64,000 nt of DNA, taken from Aquimarina sp. TRL1. GTDB taxonomy: Bacteria; Bacteroidota; Bacteroidia; Flavobacteriales; Flavobacteriaceae. The stretch is taken from the NCBI RefSeq assembly GCF_013365535.1, contig NZ_CP053590.1:672501-736500 (forward strand), given 5' to 3'. Positions 53,797 to 63,533 of this stretch are shown here, one piece after another. Position 1 is the stretch's first letter; each line of letters opens with the position of its first letter. Position numbers and translations under genes: made by a program. The notes below the pieces were generated by a model. That model had not been told where the DNA came from. It ran no database searches and saw only the letters and a list, made by a program, of their open reading frames with translations.

Positions 53797-56181
53797 TTAA
53801 AATTTATATCTACATGTGATTCCTATACTTCCGGGAGCTGCCATGTTTGTCGATCTTCCAAAAGAAGTATCAGGCGTTCCATATGCTATATACCGTTTAT
53901 CAAACAGGTTTTGCCCCCAAACAGCAATATCTAATTCATTGCTTTCATAACTTAGCCGAGCGTTAAATAAACTGTAATTTTCTTGCTCCAGGGTATTCTG
54001 TATATCGGTATAGTAGGTGCCTATATTTCTAAACTCTCCTCTCAGTGTCAAGTTCTTTCTATTAATAGGAAATGTATATTGAGAAGCTATAAAAAGAGTC
54101 GTCTTTGGAGCGTTGGATAACCTATTCCCTTCCAACTGCTCTTCTATTTCTACAAATGTAACGGGATCAATTCTTCTCAGCAAAAAGTCCTGATATTCAG
54201 TATCATTATACCCTAGGCTGACATCAAGTTGCCATCCTTTTACCGGAATTGCAGAGGCTTCTAATTCTATTCCCATTGATCTTGCATCCCCTACATTCTC
54301 TATTGCAAATGTCAGAGGTGCTACTAAATTAGAAAACTGAAGATCTTTCCAATTAATCAAAAAAGAGGTTGCTGATACATAGATTTTTTTATTTACCAAA
54401 CGTGCCTTATACCCTACCTCATAATTATCAGAGTATTCAGGGTCATAAGTTTCTTTATCTATTTCAGGTACATTAAGTCCGTTAATTCCTCCTGCTCTAA
54501 ATCCTTTGGTATAACTAGCATATAGTGTCATTTCTTTTCCGGGAATGTATGACAGGGCGACTTTGGGAGATATCGCAGAGAACTCCCCTTCTTTTTTTAC
54601 TAGTGGATTGTTTTCTATGATCGTTTCTCCCACAAAAAGTAAATCTCCCAATGTATTATAGGCACTCTTCCTTTTTTCAAAATCATAACGAATTCCCCCT
54701 GTCATTTTTATTTTTTCCGTCATACTATAACTTGCCTGACCAAAAGCAGCTATTCCAAAGTTATCCTGTTCATTTTTCATAATGATATATCCTCCTGGAA
54801 GATTCACCGGGTCTTCTGTCGCAAAATTACTTGCCGGAGAAAATGCTTGTTGTGTGAACCCATATACTCCCATTGTATATTGTATCGGACTGCCATTTTC
54901 TTTGGAATCAATTCGTATTTCCTGGCTAAAAACCTGCTGAGGATCGAGGGGCGCTCCTATTTTTTTCCCATCAAAGGAAGCATAGAATCCCCCTGATTCG
55001 ATATCCTTAAATTCCAAACCTACCCGTTGATATGCACTAATCGAGGATACGGTGAAATCTGAGCCATAAAACTTAAGTGCCAGAGAGGTATTAACTAAAT
55101 TTCGCTTGTGTTCTCCTATCCTGTTCAGATATATTTTGTCTGGATTTGCCAAAGCTATTTTTTCATCACTTACAGTGGTAAAAAATGCACTAGCATCGGA
55201 AATATCCATTTGTTGTTTTATATTAAACGTGGCACTAAACTTAGTTCCTGGCAACCATTTTAAAAACAGGTTGGTATAAAAACTTTCTTCATCTCCAACC
55301 CGGTGTCCATCAATGGCTGTGTTCTGAAGAAGGGTCTGGGAAGTATCATTTCTTAAAAAACCATGTTTAGACGTATACATTCCATCCACTCCTAAAAAAA
55401 GTGTATTCTTTATGATAGGTGTCTTTATGCCTACTACATAACGTTGCGTGTTCCTATTTCCCAGATTTACTTCTGCAAATCCACTGGTTTTATTGGTTGG
55501 TTTTTTTGTCAAAACATTGACGACACCTCCCATTGCATTTCGACCAAACAATGTTCCTTGTGGTCCTCTTAATACTTCTATTCGCTCAATCTCAGAAAGC
55601 TGAACTCCATTAGCTAATATATCTATAGAATTCACGCCATCGATATAGGTTGCTACTGCTGGGTTTTCACTAAAAACCTGCACCCCCCGAATTACCTGCA
55701 CCTGTTGAAACCCTACTCCCAATTCATGGTACGTATAGTTAGGGACCACTCCATTTAATGTTGTAAAATCCCATGCCCTCATCTCATTTACTTTTTTCCC
55801 TGATAATGAGGACACTGCTAATGGGGTTTCTATTATAGTTTGCTCTCTTTTCTGAGCTGTTATTACAATTTCCTCTAAGGAAGTAGTTGTTTTTTCTAAA
55901 ACAACCTCAACTCCCTGAGAAATCTGATCGGGAATAATGGTCATCGTTCTTGTTGTGTATCCTAATTTGGAAATGACAATACGAAACAACTTTTCTCTTA
56001 GGGGTAATACAAATACGCCTTTCGTATTGGTAATGGTTCCCTGATCACTATTGAGTATATCAATATGTGCATTAGGGATTGGAGTTCCGTCAGTTGCTGT
56101 GACAACTCCATTAATTGACTGTGAAAACATAGGTATCGTTACTAAGAGAAAGATCCCTATGACTGCTTTTTTTAACTTCAT
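53797..56181 (-). CDS. TonB-dependent receptor with carboxypeptidase-like domain
   Basis: The 794-residue receptor starts at 56181 (MKLKKAVIGIFLLVTIPMFS); 11 codons upstream are open but not conserved. A carboxypeptidase-like regulatory domain at about 20-95 is followed by a plug domain (AIPVKGWQL is far downstream; the plug block is WDFTTLNGVVPNYTYHELGV to GTLFGRNAMGGVVNVLT). The barrel ends in IGITCRYKF. The plug style resembles receptors for siderophores or other catechol-like ligands (the GTLFGRNAMGG motif), but the cargo is not determined. The exported DJ-1 gene is its downstream partner. Confidence 0.9.
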   Translation of the reverse strand: MKLKKAVIGIFLLVTIPMFSQSINGVVTATDGTPIPNAHIDILNSDQGTITNTKGVFVLPLREKLFRIVISKLGYTTRTMTIIPDQISQGVEVVLEKTTTSLEEIVITAQKREQTIIETPLAVSSLSGKKVNEMRAWDFTTLNGVVPNYTYHELGVGFQQVQVIRGVQVFSENPAVATYIDGVNSIDILANGVQLSEIERIEVLRGPQGTLFGRNAMGGVVNVLTKKPTNKTSGFAEVNLGNRNTQRYVVGIKTPIIKNTLFLGVDGMYTSKHGFLRNDTSQTLLQNTAIDGHRVGDEESFYTNLFLKWLPGTKFSATFNIKQQMDISDASAFFTTVSDEKIALANPDKIYLNRIGEHKRNLVNTSLALKFYGSDFTVSSISAYQRVGLEFKDIESGGFYASFDGKKIGAPLDPQQVFSQEIRIDSKENGSPIQYTMGVYGFTQQAFSPASNFATEDPVNLPGGYIIMKNEQDNFGIAAFGQASYSMTEKIKMTGGIRYDFEKRKSAYNTLGDLLFVGETIIENNPLVKKEGEFSAISPKVALSYIPGKEMTLYASYTKGFRAGGINGLNVPEIDKETYDPEYSDNYEVGYKARLVNKKIYVSATSFLINWKDLQFSNLVAPLTFAIENVGDARSMGIELEASAIPVKGWQLDVSLGYNDTEYQDFLLRRIDPVTFVEIEEQLEGNRLSNAPKTTLFIASQYTFPINRKNLTLRGEFRNIGTYYTDIQNTLEQENYSLFNARLSYESNELDIAVWGQNLFDKRYIAYGTPDTSFGRSTNMAAPGSIGITCRYKF

Positions 56182-56641
56182 TGGTTTATTGTTAGTAATG
56201 TGTATACAATTCATTTAAAAACAACACATTATACGAAATAGTATACACTACCTCACATCTATTTTTCTTTACTATAGATGCATCATTTAATTTTGTTTAG
56301 ATGAGCTGCGCTTTTGGTCATAGCATACTCCGATCACTCTGGTAGTGTTTAGATACTATGCTATCAGTGATAAGACTATCTTATCTGTATAACCAAAAAT
56401 CGGATGTTTTCTCTCAGAGGGTCTTATCTTTTTCAACACCATACATTGTACGATTTGATCTAATAGATTACATCGAACAATCTATTCAATAGCAGTCTAT
56501 ACCAGTACAATACCCTACATAGAGACCTCTGGTCATGGCATTCGGATCTTCACATAAGTAGTTGAACCTACTCTAAGAAATCAAATGCTATAGCACAAAA
56601 CTAAAATTGGTTATGAAGTAAAATTTTTTCCTCTGTTCGGC
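56182..56641. other. Intergenic region with inverted repeat
   Basis: About 460 bases between the receptor and the small Cys-motif gene contain ATAGCATA (56320-56327) and TATGCTAT (56357-56364), a perfect 8-bp inverted repeat around a 29-base loop. No gene or promoter match is recognised. The promoter of the receptor probably lies here. Confidence 0.4.
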
Positions 56642-57022
56642 TTACACAAAACGAGGAGGATGGTCAATTGGATAGTACACTTCCATGAAATGGATTTCTT
56701 CCCATCTCCAATTGGTTTTAGAATAGAAAGGTATTTGTAATTCTTTTATGGTTACATGAAGATTTTCATAATAAACGGGAATAAAGCTTTCTGCTATCCG
56801 AACTATTTTTTCTCCTGTTCTTCCCTTATTCTGTAGAGAGAAGTTCATTTGTTTAGAGAGGTGACATTTTCCATTACACCTCAACATAGGGCGTTCTTTA
56901 TTAACGCAATATTTCTCAATAATTTCGTCAATATTTAATTGATAATACACCATCCCGCTAAACTGGGAAACCGGTCTAATAACAAATATCATTAATAGTA
57001 TTATGACATACCCTATTCTCAA
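56642..57022 (-). CDS. Small exported protein with CxnCNGKC motif
   Basis: The 126-residue protein has a signal peptide or anchor (MRIGYVIILLMIFVIRPVSQ) and a short mature part. The motif KYCVNKERPMLRCNGKCHLS at residues 37-56 has three Cys, and the C terminus is PIDHPPRFV. Similar 'CVNKxxPxLxCNGKCHL' proteins are known as hypothetical genes next to metal or TonB genes in Bacteroidota. The Cys cluster could bind a metal. It is 114 bases from the megasynthase gene but need not belong to it. Confidence 0.75.
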   Translation of the reverse strand: MRIGYVIILLMIFVIRPVSQFSGMVYYQLNIDEIIEKYCVNKERPMLRCNGKCHLSKQMNFSLQNKGRTGEKIVRIAESFIPVYYENLHVTIKELQIPFYSKTNWRWEEIHFMEVYYPIDHPPRFV

Positions 57023-57136
57023 GTAATTCTTGTTTTGAACAAAAATAATTTATATCGTATCGATCCTCCTAGTTTTTTAACAATTTTCACATTGTTTCGT
57101 CGATTTATAAGACAACTCATATCATCACTTTAGTTG

Positions 57137-60100
57137 CTAAACTGCTATTGCTTCTTTTTTTTCTAATTGTTTTTTCACATACTCAAAATACGATAAGATG
57201 GTTGCTTCATTTATTACCGAAAAAGAAAGGGCGATCTTACTTAATTCCTCTTGTGTATACAAGGTTTTATATACGAGTTTAGCCTTTAATTCTTTATTTA
57301 CTCGCTCTTTTAATACTTCTTCTCCCAACGGTAAATAGTCATACATAAAAGGAGGTAATTGAAGTCCCTCTTTCTCTTTCATAAATGCTTTTGCTGATTG
57401 CAACCATTGAAACAGAGAAACCTCTTCCAATTCCTGAGCATTCCACTTATTATATAGTGATGCAAATGTATATAGAGGCATTCTGTCTCCTGATATATGA
57501 TATGTCTGATTCCTTTTTCTGGTCGACAAATAAACCAACGCTTTTGCTGCTTTATCAACTGGTAAAATCATCAGTTCTAATTGTTCTTCCTTCGCAAACA
57601 TTTTTTTCATCAATAACAAGGACTCTAAAAATCCATAAAACCATTGTTTTTTATCTAAAATACCCTTTTCTGATTCTCCTGTTATTAAACCTAATCTATA
57701 AATATTACAAGGAATCCCCTGTTTTCTTGCTGCGACAATTACATTCTCTGCCACCCATTTACTTGCCGCATACCCTCCTGATGCATAATGAGTTTCCTTT
57801 TCTGAAGACTGATGTTCATCGACTACTTTGATCTCGTTATATATCTCATTATTAAAAACACCTAATGTAGAAGTATAGTGAATTGGTTTCATCCTATTTT
57901 TAGCAGCTAGTTTTATCACTTCTATAGTCCCCCCTACATTGGCTGCTTTCATCTCATCGTATGTCTCCAAATGATTCATATAGGCTGCGTTGTGATAAAT
58001 AATATCAACCTCCTTACTTAATGATTCGAAAGTGTCGTTCGTCAGCCCCAATAAAGGTCTCCCTATATCTCCTAAGAGAATTTCTATGCGGGAACTGTAG
58101 TGCTCTTCCCATATTTCGTAACGAAGCATTCCTTCTTTAATCTTCTCCCTTCCTTTTTCTGAAGATTCAGCCCGTACCAAACAAAGTATTCTTGCCTGAT
58201 GACTTTCTAATAGCTCTTTTAGTATAAATACCCCGACAAAACCAGTACCTCCTGTCAATAAAATTGTTTCAGGAATCTCTTTTATACTCAAATCTTCCGG
58301 CAGTGCTATTACAGGTAGTTCCATCTCCTTAGACAAAGAAATAGGCACTTCTTTCTTTTCTCCTGCGGTTATATACTTACACAATGTTCTAATTGTAGAA
58401 TAATTAAACATCGTTTTTACTTCTATTTTTTCCCTTTCTTCTAAAATGGTGTTTATTCGAGCAACTGCCTTAATTGCCAACAACGAATGCCCTCCTATTT
58501 CAAAAAAATCATCCGTAACTCCTATTTTTTTCTCTTCTAAAAGCTCTTGCCATATATGTACTATCTTTTCTTCTTTCTCTCCCTGAGGAGGAGTATATTT
58601 TGGAGTCTCTTTGAAGGTTATATCTTTATTTTCTAATGCTTTCCTATCAATCTTTCCATTCGGTGTTACTGGAATTTTTTCTAATTGCTCATATGCTACC
58701 GGAATCATATATTCTGGTAATAGATCCTGCATATGTTTCTTTAATAATTGATGATCTAAAGGGGTCTCAGCTTTGTAAAAAGCAATTAATTGTTCCCTTT
58801 TTTCTGTTTTTTTCAACACGACAGAAGCTTTATCAATCCCTGGATATTTTTCTAATACACTTTCTACTTCTCCTAATTCGACTCTATAACCTCTTATTTT
58901 TACCTGATGATCTATTCTCCCATGATATTCTAAGGTACCGTCTGGAAGCCATTTCACAGCATCTCCTGTTTTGTATAACAATTTTGGTCCGAATGGATTT
59001 TTGACAAATTTTTCAGCTGTCAATACTGGATTATTCAGATACCCTCTGGCTATTCCATCTCCTGCTATATGGAGTTCTCCTACAACTCCTTCTGGCAATA
59101 GTTCCATAGTTTCTCCCAAAACATAAAACCGCGTATTATTAACCGGTGTCCCTAAGGTTACTTTATTCCTATAAGTCACCTCAGCAATTGCAGCATTAAC
59201 AGTATATTCAGTAGGACCATATGCATTAAAAACTGCTACAGGGTACTGTTGTACACCTGATAAAACCTGTTCAGGCAACTCTTCTCCTCCAAAGGCAATT
59301 ATTCGCACTTGATCAAACAGTTTTTCTCTCTGTTTTTGTGATAACTCTTTAATCACATTATAATATAAAGGTGGAAGATTGAGTATGGTTACTCCTTGAT
59401 CCATTACCAAGTTATAGAAGCGTTCCGCTAAAATGTCTGCTTCATTTCTTAGTACCACTGTCGCACCACTCAATAAAAATGGAAATAGTTCCTCTACAGA
59501 CATATCAAAACTCAACGATGCAAACTGAAGTATTCTGTCATCTTTACTAATTGCGTATCGTTGCTTCATTACTTCACAAAGATTTAATAATGATTGCTGT
59601 TCTATCATAACTCCTTTTGGAGTTCCTGTGCTTCCTGAAGTATAAATAACATATGCTAGATCGCTAAGAGTTGTCTTTCTTCTTTGCAACACCTCTTTAC
59701 CAGAAAACTGTTCACAATCTTCGAATGACCAGACACTTGTATTATGGGCATGATATTCTTTTTCCTTCTCTTTATGTACAATCATACCTCTTGCATGACT
59801 ATTTTCTAAAATTGCATCTCTCCTTTTAGAGCTTATTGATATATCTATAGGCAGATATGCTCCTCCTGCTCTAAGAATTCCCAGCACACTAACGATAGCA
59901 TCTATGGATCTATTCATACAAATCGCAACCAGGGTCTCTGCAACAACTCCTTTTTCTTGTAAAAAAAGAGCTACTTTTCTACTTCTTTCTTCTAAGGATC
60001 TATAGGTAATTTTTTCGTGATCGTGAAGCAGTGCTATTGCTTCTGGATGCCTCGCTGCAATACGTTCAAACAACTGAGGTACCCCATATTCTTTTTCATA

Positions 60101-63100
60101 GAAAACAGCTGTATCATTATATGTATATAGTTGTTGATGTATCTCTTTTTCCGGAAGCATTGTATACTGACGACATTGTTTTTCAGGAGATACTAAAACA
60201 GCCCTAAGCAGTTCTTCAAAATAGCGTAAGTGTCTTTTTATGGTTGTTGCTTCAAACAGGCCTTCTTTATATTTTAGGTGTACCTGCAATGACTTTCTAA
60301 AATCGTAAACTTCTAATGCATATTCATCTTCCGTTTCCTGATACATCTCAAATACCGGAGTTACGAATGCTGAAAATGCTTCGTTCTGGTGTATTTCATC
60401 AAAAATATTCTGGTATGTATATGATACCGGAACGACTGTTTCATTCGCTCCTACACTCCCTAAAACCGGTCTTAAGTCTGATAACAGGCTTACCAGAGGA
60501 TATTGTGCGCGATCCATCCCTTCATAAAAAGACTTTTTTATTCTCTGAACGAAGGTGATAAAACTGTCAGTGGAACTGACCTGATTTCTAAGTAAAATTA
60601 CATTGATAAAACACCCCATGGCTTTTTCATAGACCATTTTAGTCCTCCCCTGTACAGGCATTGACATTACAATATCTTCCTGATTCGTTAAACGGTATAC
60701 CAACAAATTAAAAACACCTAATAACAAGACAGAGGTGTTTACATGCAACTCCTTTGCTACCATTTGTAGTTTTGAGAACAGTGCATCCTCCAATATCCAC
60801 TTTTCTACTCCAACAGCCCTCTGTTCTTTCTCTTTATTTTCCCATCTGTCGTAGGGCAAGGTCATTGGCGTGACTCCTTCCATTTTTTCCTTCCACCAAT
60901 CTCCATCTGCTTTTCCTTGCTGAAGCAAATAATTCTTTTCGCTTTCTATAAAATCAAAGAAGGTGTATTCCGGCTGTTGTACTTCGTAATGCCCTTCATT
61001 GGTTAATCTATTATATATATTCCAAAAAGATGTCATGAAAACCCCTCCAGACATCCCATCTAAAATCGTATGATGTACAATAAAAATAAGGTAATAAGCT
61101 CCTTCTTCTACACTTCCTCTTATATAAGTTCTCAGCAAACAATCCTGAGTAAGCACAAAAGGAGTGCGTATTAATTCCTTTAGCCGTTCATCATCTCTAG
61201 ATAACCGTACCTCTTCATCAATATCCAACTGTAAACACGATGCCAGAGCATGTAATCTGTACATAATTTCTCCTGTAGTTTCTTCTTTATCGAAATACAT
61301 TCTGAGTACCGGATACTCTTCTAACATATATCCTAATGTCTGGATTATAGTCAATGGATTTAATCGCTGTTTTACTGAAAAAATAATGGGTAAGTTATAT
61401 GCTGTATTCATAGCATCTAACTCATGAATAAGAAATATCCCTTTTTGAAACACCGAGGCTTCTGATGTTCTCTGCAACCTATCTATCGATTCTACCTTAG
61501 GCACCTCCCTACTCCCCACGAACTCGCTATAATCTGTCCGGGAAAGCAAATCAAAAAAAGCTTGAAAATTTTCCATCCCCAACATTTGCCCCATCTTAAT
61601 GTCTAGATGCAATTGTTCGTTTACACGTCGTATAAATTGTGTGATTTTTATAGAATCAAACCCATAATCGACAGGAGATTTTGACAATACTATGGTCTCT
61701 TTTCCTACTCCAAAAACATCTTCAATTATTCCATAAACCAGTATTTCTTTTTCTTTATCAAATTTAGTGGAAGTATCCGGCAATAATTGCGATGCTTGTT
61801 TTTGTGGAAAGACACTTTCTTTTTCTGGTGTATCTACCATTTCTGTTTCTATACTACCTGTATACTCTTCTATAATACAATGTGCATTCACTCCTCCTAT
61901 AGCATAACTACTCAGTGCCGCTCTTCTTGCCGTTTTCCCTTTTTTCCATTTCTTAGGAAATCTTTCTAAGATCAAAGAATGATTGGATGGCACTTCTGTA
62001 TTTACTTCTTCTAAGTTTGATATCCCAGGAATAACTTTAAACTCCAAAGCTTTTATCACTTTTAGCAAGGAAGCCATTCCTGCTGCTATTTCCGGATGTC
62101 CAATAATTGGCTTTACTGAACTTACATACCACTTCTTATCTACAGTTGTGCTCAATTTTTTATATGCTTCACTAATTGCACTTAATTCCACCGCATCTGC
62201 CAGACGGTTTCCTATTCCATGTGCTTCAATATAATCAATCGTATCAACGGGAATTCCTGCCTTTTTTACTCCTTGCCATATCGCTTCTTTAATCCCTTTA
62301 GCATTCGGGGCTTCAATAGAGAAGTTTTTTCCTCCATGCACAACACTTGTCCCACATAAACTCGCCAATATCCTTCTCTCATTCGCAATAGCGATACTCT
62401 CTTTGGTAACAATCAGAACTCCTGCCCCTTCACTTCTGAGAAATCCATTCGCGGTATTGCTATAACTCTTTGTACAATTCGTAGCACTTAATAATTCTTC
62501 ATACATCCCCTGAGATGATTCTTTTTCAAATGTTTTTTTCTCTATTAAGTTTACTCCTCCTACAATGGCTTGTTCACATTCTCCTTCGCGAATACAGCGT
62601 ACTGCTTTATGAAGCGCAACATACACACTGGTACAAAATGTATTAATTGTTTCGCTTGGTCCGACGATATTCAACCGATAGGATACCTCATTAGCCAAAG
62701 GAATCTGATACGCGGTTTTTTGTTTTTCTGCTACATTGGTATCCGCTGCTATAAACACTCCGGTTTTTTGCGAAGTCCAATCTTGTAGAGAAAAGCCATA
62801 TGTTTTCATTGCTTTTGCCAATACTGAATAAAGGATAGTTTGTTGCCTGCTTAGCTCCTTAATTTCCTCTTCGAACCCTAATACTTCCCTGATTCGTTGT
62901 GTATCGATTTTTGTAATATTCCTATACTCTAATCCACTATTATAAGTAGCTTCTTTTTGTCGAACAGTTTCGGACATGGACTTTTCCCACATTGCTGCTA
63001 CATCCACTTCATCAGGAAAAATCCCTGCCATACCAACTACTACCAGCTTTTCTTCTGTTATTTTTTTTGTTTCATGTCGCTCATTGATTACTCCTTCCAT

Positions 63101-63409
63101 ACTCCCTCCTTCCATCTCTAACACTTCTTCTAACAAATACGATACTAATAATTGCATTTCCGGATAATCAAAAAATAAGGTCGTTCTCAATTGACATTGC
63201 AGATCATCTTCTAAAGTGGTTTTGAATTGCAATGCTTCCATAGAAGTTACTCCTAGCTCAACAAAAACCTGATTTTCTGATACCTCTTCTATGGCATCCA
63301 ATTCTAAAAAATCCACTAATAATCTTCTGATATGATCTGTTAATAGCTTAGGGCGATCTGAAGAAGTACTTTGGGTTAAAACACTAAGTATAGTAGCAGG
63401 TGTCATCAT
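57137..63409 (-). CDS. Hybrid PKS-NRPS megasynthase, ACP-KS-ACP-C-A-PCP-reductase
   Basis: The 2090-residue enzyme has these domains in order. ACP1 at about 20-100 (Ser56). Ketosynthase at about 118-515, with catalytic C259 in NTFCTSVYVALHKAV, H397 in EAHGIGN and H438 in VKPIIGHPEIAAG. ACP2 at about 555-625 (Ser586). Condensation at about 655-1085, with HHTILDG at 779-785. Adenylation at about 1110-1595, with YTSGSTGTPKGVM and NAYGPTE. PCP at about 1610-1680 (Ser1642 in GGHSL). A terminal NAD(P)H reductase at about 1715-2085, with GGTGFVG and YAASKWVAE. No acyltransferase or ketoreductase is present. It should extend an acyl chain by a ketide, add one amino acid, and release by reduction to an aldehyde or alcohol. 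An FcoT-like gene precedes it. Confidence 0.95.
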   Translation of the reverse strand: MMTPATILSVLTQSTSSDRPKLLTDHIRRLLVDFLELDAIEEVSENQVFVELGVTSMEALQFKTTLEDDLQCQLRTTLFFDYPEMQLLVSYLLEEVLEMEGGSMEGVINERHETKKITEEKLVVVGMAGIFPDEVDVAAMWEKSMSETVRQKEATYNSGLEYRNITKIDTQRIREVLGFEEEIKELSRQQTILYSVLAKAMKTYGFSLQDWTSQKTGVFIAADTNVAEKQKTAYQIPLANEVSYRLNIVGPSETINTFCTSVYVALHKAVRCIREGECEQAIVGGVNLIEKKTFEKESSQGMYEELLSATNCTKSYSNTANGFLRSEGAGVLIVTKESIAIANERRILASLCGTSVVHGGKNFSIEAPNAKGIKEAIWQGVKKAGIPVDTIDYIEAHGIGNRLADAVELSAISEAYKKLSTTVDKKWYVSSVKPIIGHPEIAAGMASLLKVIKALEFKVIPGISNLEEVNTEVPSNHSLILERFPKKWKKGKTARRAALSSYAIGGVNAHCIIEEYTGSIETEMVDTPEKESVFPQKQASQLLPDTSTKFDKEKEILVYGIIEDVFGVGKETIVLSKSPVDYGFDSIKITQFIRRVNEQLHLDIKMGQMLGMENFQAFFDLLSRTDYSEFVGSREVPKVESIDRLQRTSEASVFQKGIFLIHELDAMNTAYNLPIIFSVKQRLNPLTIIQTLGYMLEEYPVLRMYFDKEETTGEIMYRLHALASCLQLDIDEEVRLSRDDERLKELIRTPFVLTQDCLLRTYIRGSVEEGAYYLIFIVHHTILDGMSGGVFMTSFWNIYNRLTNEGHYEVQQPEYTFFDFIESEKNYLLQQGKADGDWWKEKMEGVTPMTLPYDRWENKEKEQRAVGVEKWILEDALFSKLQMVAKELHVNTSVLLLGVFNLLVYRLTNQEDIVMSMPVQGRTKMVYEKAMGCFINVILLRNQVSSTDSFITFVQRIKKSFYEGMDRAQYPLVSLLSDLRPVLGSVGANETVVPVSYTYQNIFDEIHQNEAFSAFVTPVFEMYQETEDEYALEVYDFRKSLQVHLKYKEGLFEATTIKRHLRYFEELLRAVLVSPEKQCRQYTMLPEKEIHQQLYTYNDTAVFYEKEYGVPQLFERIAARHPEAIALLHDHEKITYRSLEERSRKVALFLQEKGVVAETLVAICMNRSIDAIVSVLGILRAGGAYLPIDISISSKRRDAILENSHARGMIVHKEKEKEYHAHNTSVWSFEDCEQFSGKEVLQRRKTTLSDLAYVIYTSGSTGTPKGVMIEQQSLLNLCEVMKQRYAISKDDRILQFASLSFDMSVEELFPFLLSGATVVLRNEADILAERFYNLVMDQGVTILNLPPLYYNVIKELSQKQREKLFDQVRIIAFGGEELPEQVLSGVQQYPVAVFNAYGPTEYTVNAAIAEVTYRNKVTLGTPVNNTRFYVLGETMELLPEGVVGELHIAGDGIARGYLNNPVLTAEKFVKNPFGPKLLYKTGDAVKWLPDGTLEYHGRIDHQVKIRGYRVELGEVESVLEKYPGIDKASVVLKKTEKREQLIAFYKAETPLDHQLLKKHMQDLLPEYMIPVAYEQLEKIPVTPNGKIDRKALENKDITFKETPKYTPPQGEKEEKIVHIWQELLEEKKIGVTDDFFEIGGHSLLAIKAVARINTILEEREKIEVKTMFNYSTIRTLCKYITAGEKKEVPISLSKEMELPVIALPEDLSIKEIPETILLTGGTGFVGVFILKELLESHQARILCLVRAESSEKGREKIKEGMLRYEIWEEHYSSRIEILLGDIGRPLLGLTNDTFESLSKEVDIIYHNAAYMNHLETYDEMKAANVGGTIEVIKLAAKNRMKPIHYTSTLGVFNNEIYNEIKVVDEHQSSEKETHYASGGYAASKWVAENVIVAARKQGIPCNIYRLGLITGESEKGILDKKQWFYGFLESLLLMKKMFAKEEQLELMILPVDKAAKALVYLSTRKRNQTYHISGDRMPLYTFASLYNKWNAQELEEVSLFQWLQSAKAFMKEKEGLQLPPFMYDYLPLGEEVLKERVNKELKAKLVYKTLYTQEELSKIALSFSVINEATILSYFEYVKKQLEKKEAIAV

Positions 63410-63449
63410 AAATAAAGTCTAAATTGAGATAAGTATGTATATTAAAAAA

Positions 63450-63491
63450 TCAATGGTAATACTCAACTATTACTAGTGAGACTACCATTGA
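63450..63491 (-). terminator. Stem-loop with T-run between FcoT-like and megasynthase genes
   Basis: TCAATGGTA and TACCATTGA form a perfect outer stem, with an inner CTCA/TGAG stem. On the minus strand the structure is followed by TTTTTT. It lies inside the presumed operon and could act as an attenuator or partial terminator, lowering megasynthase expression relative to the upstream genes. Confidence 0.7.
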
Positions 63492-63533
63492 CCAGAGGTA
63501 TGAATATTCGCTATATTCTAACAGTATAGGTTA

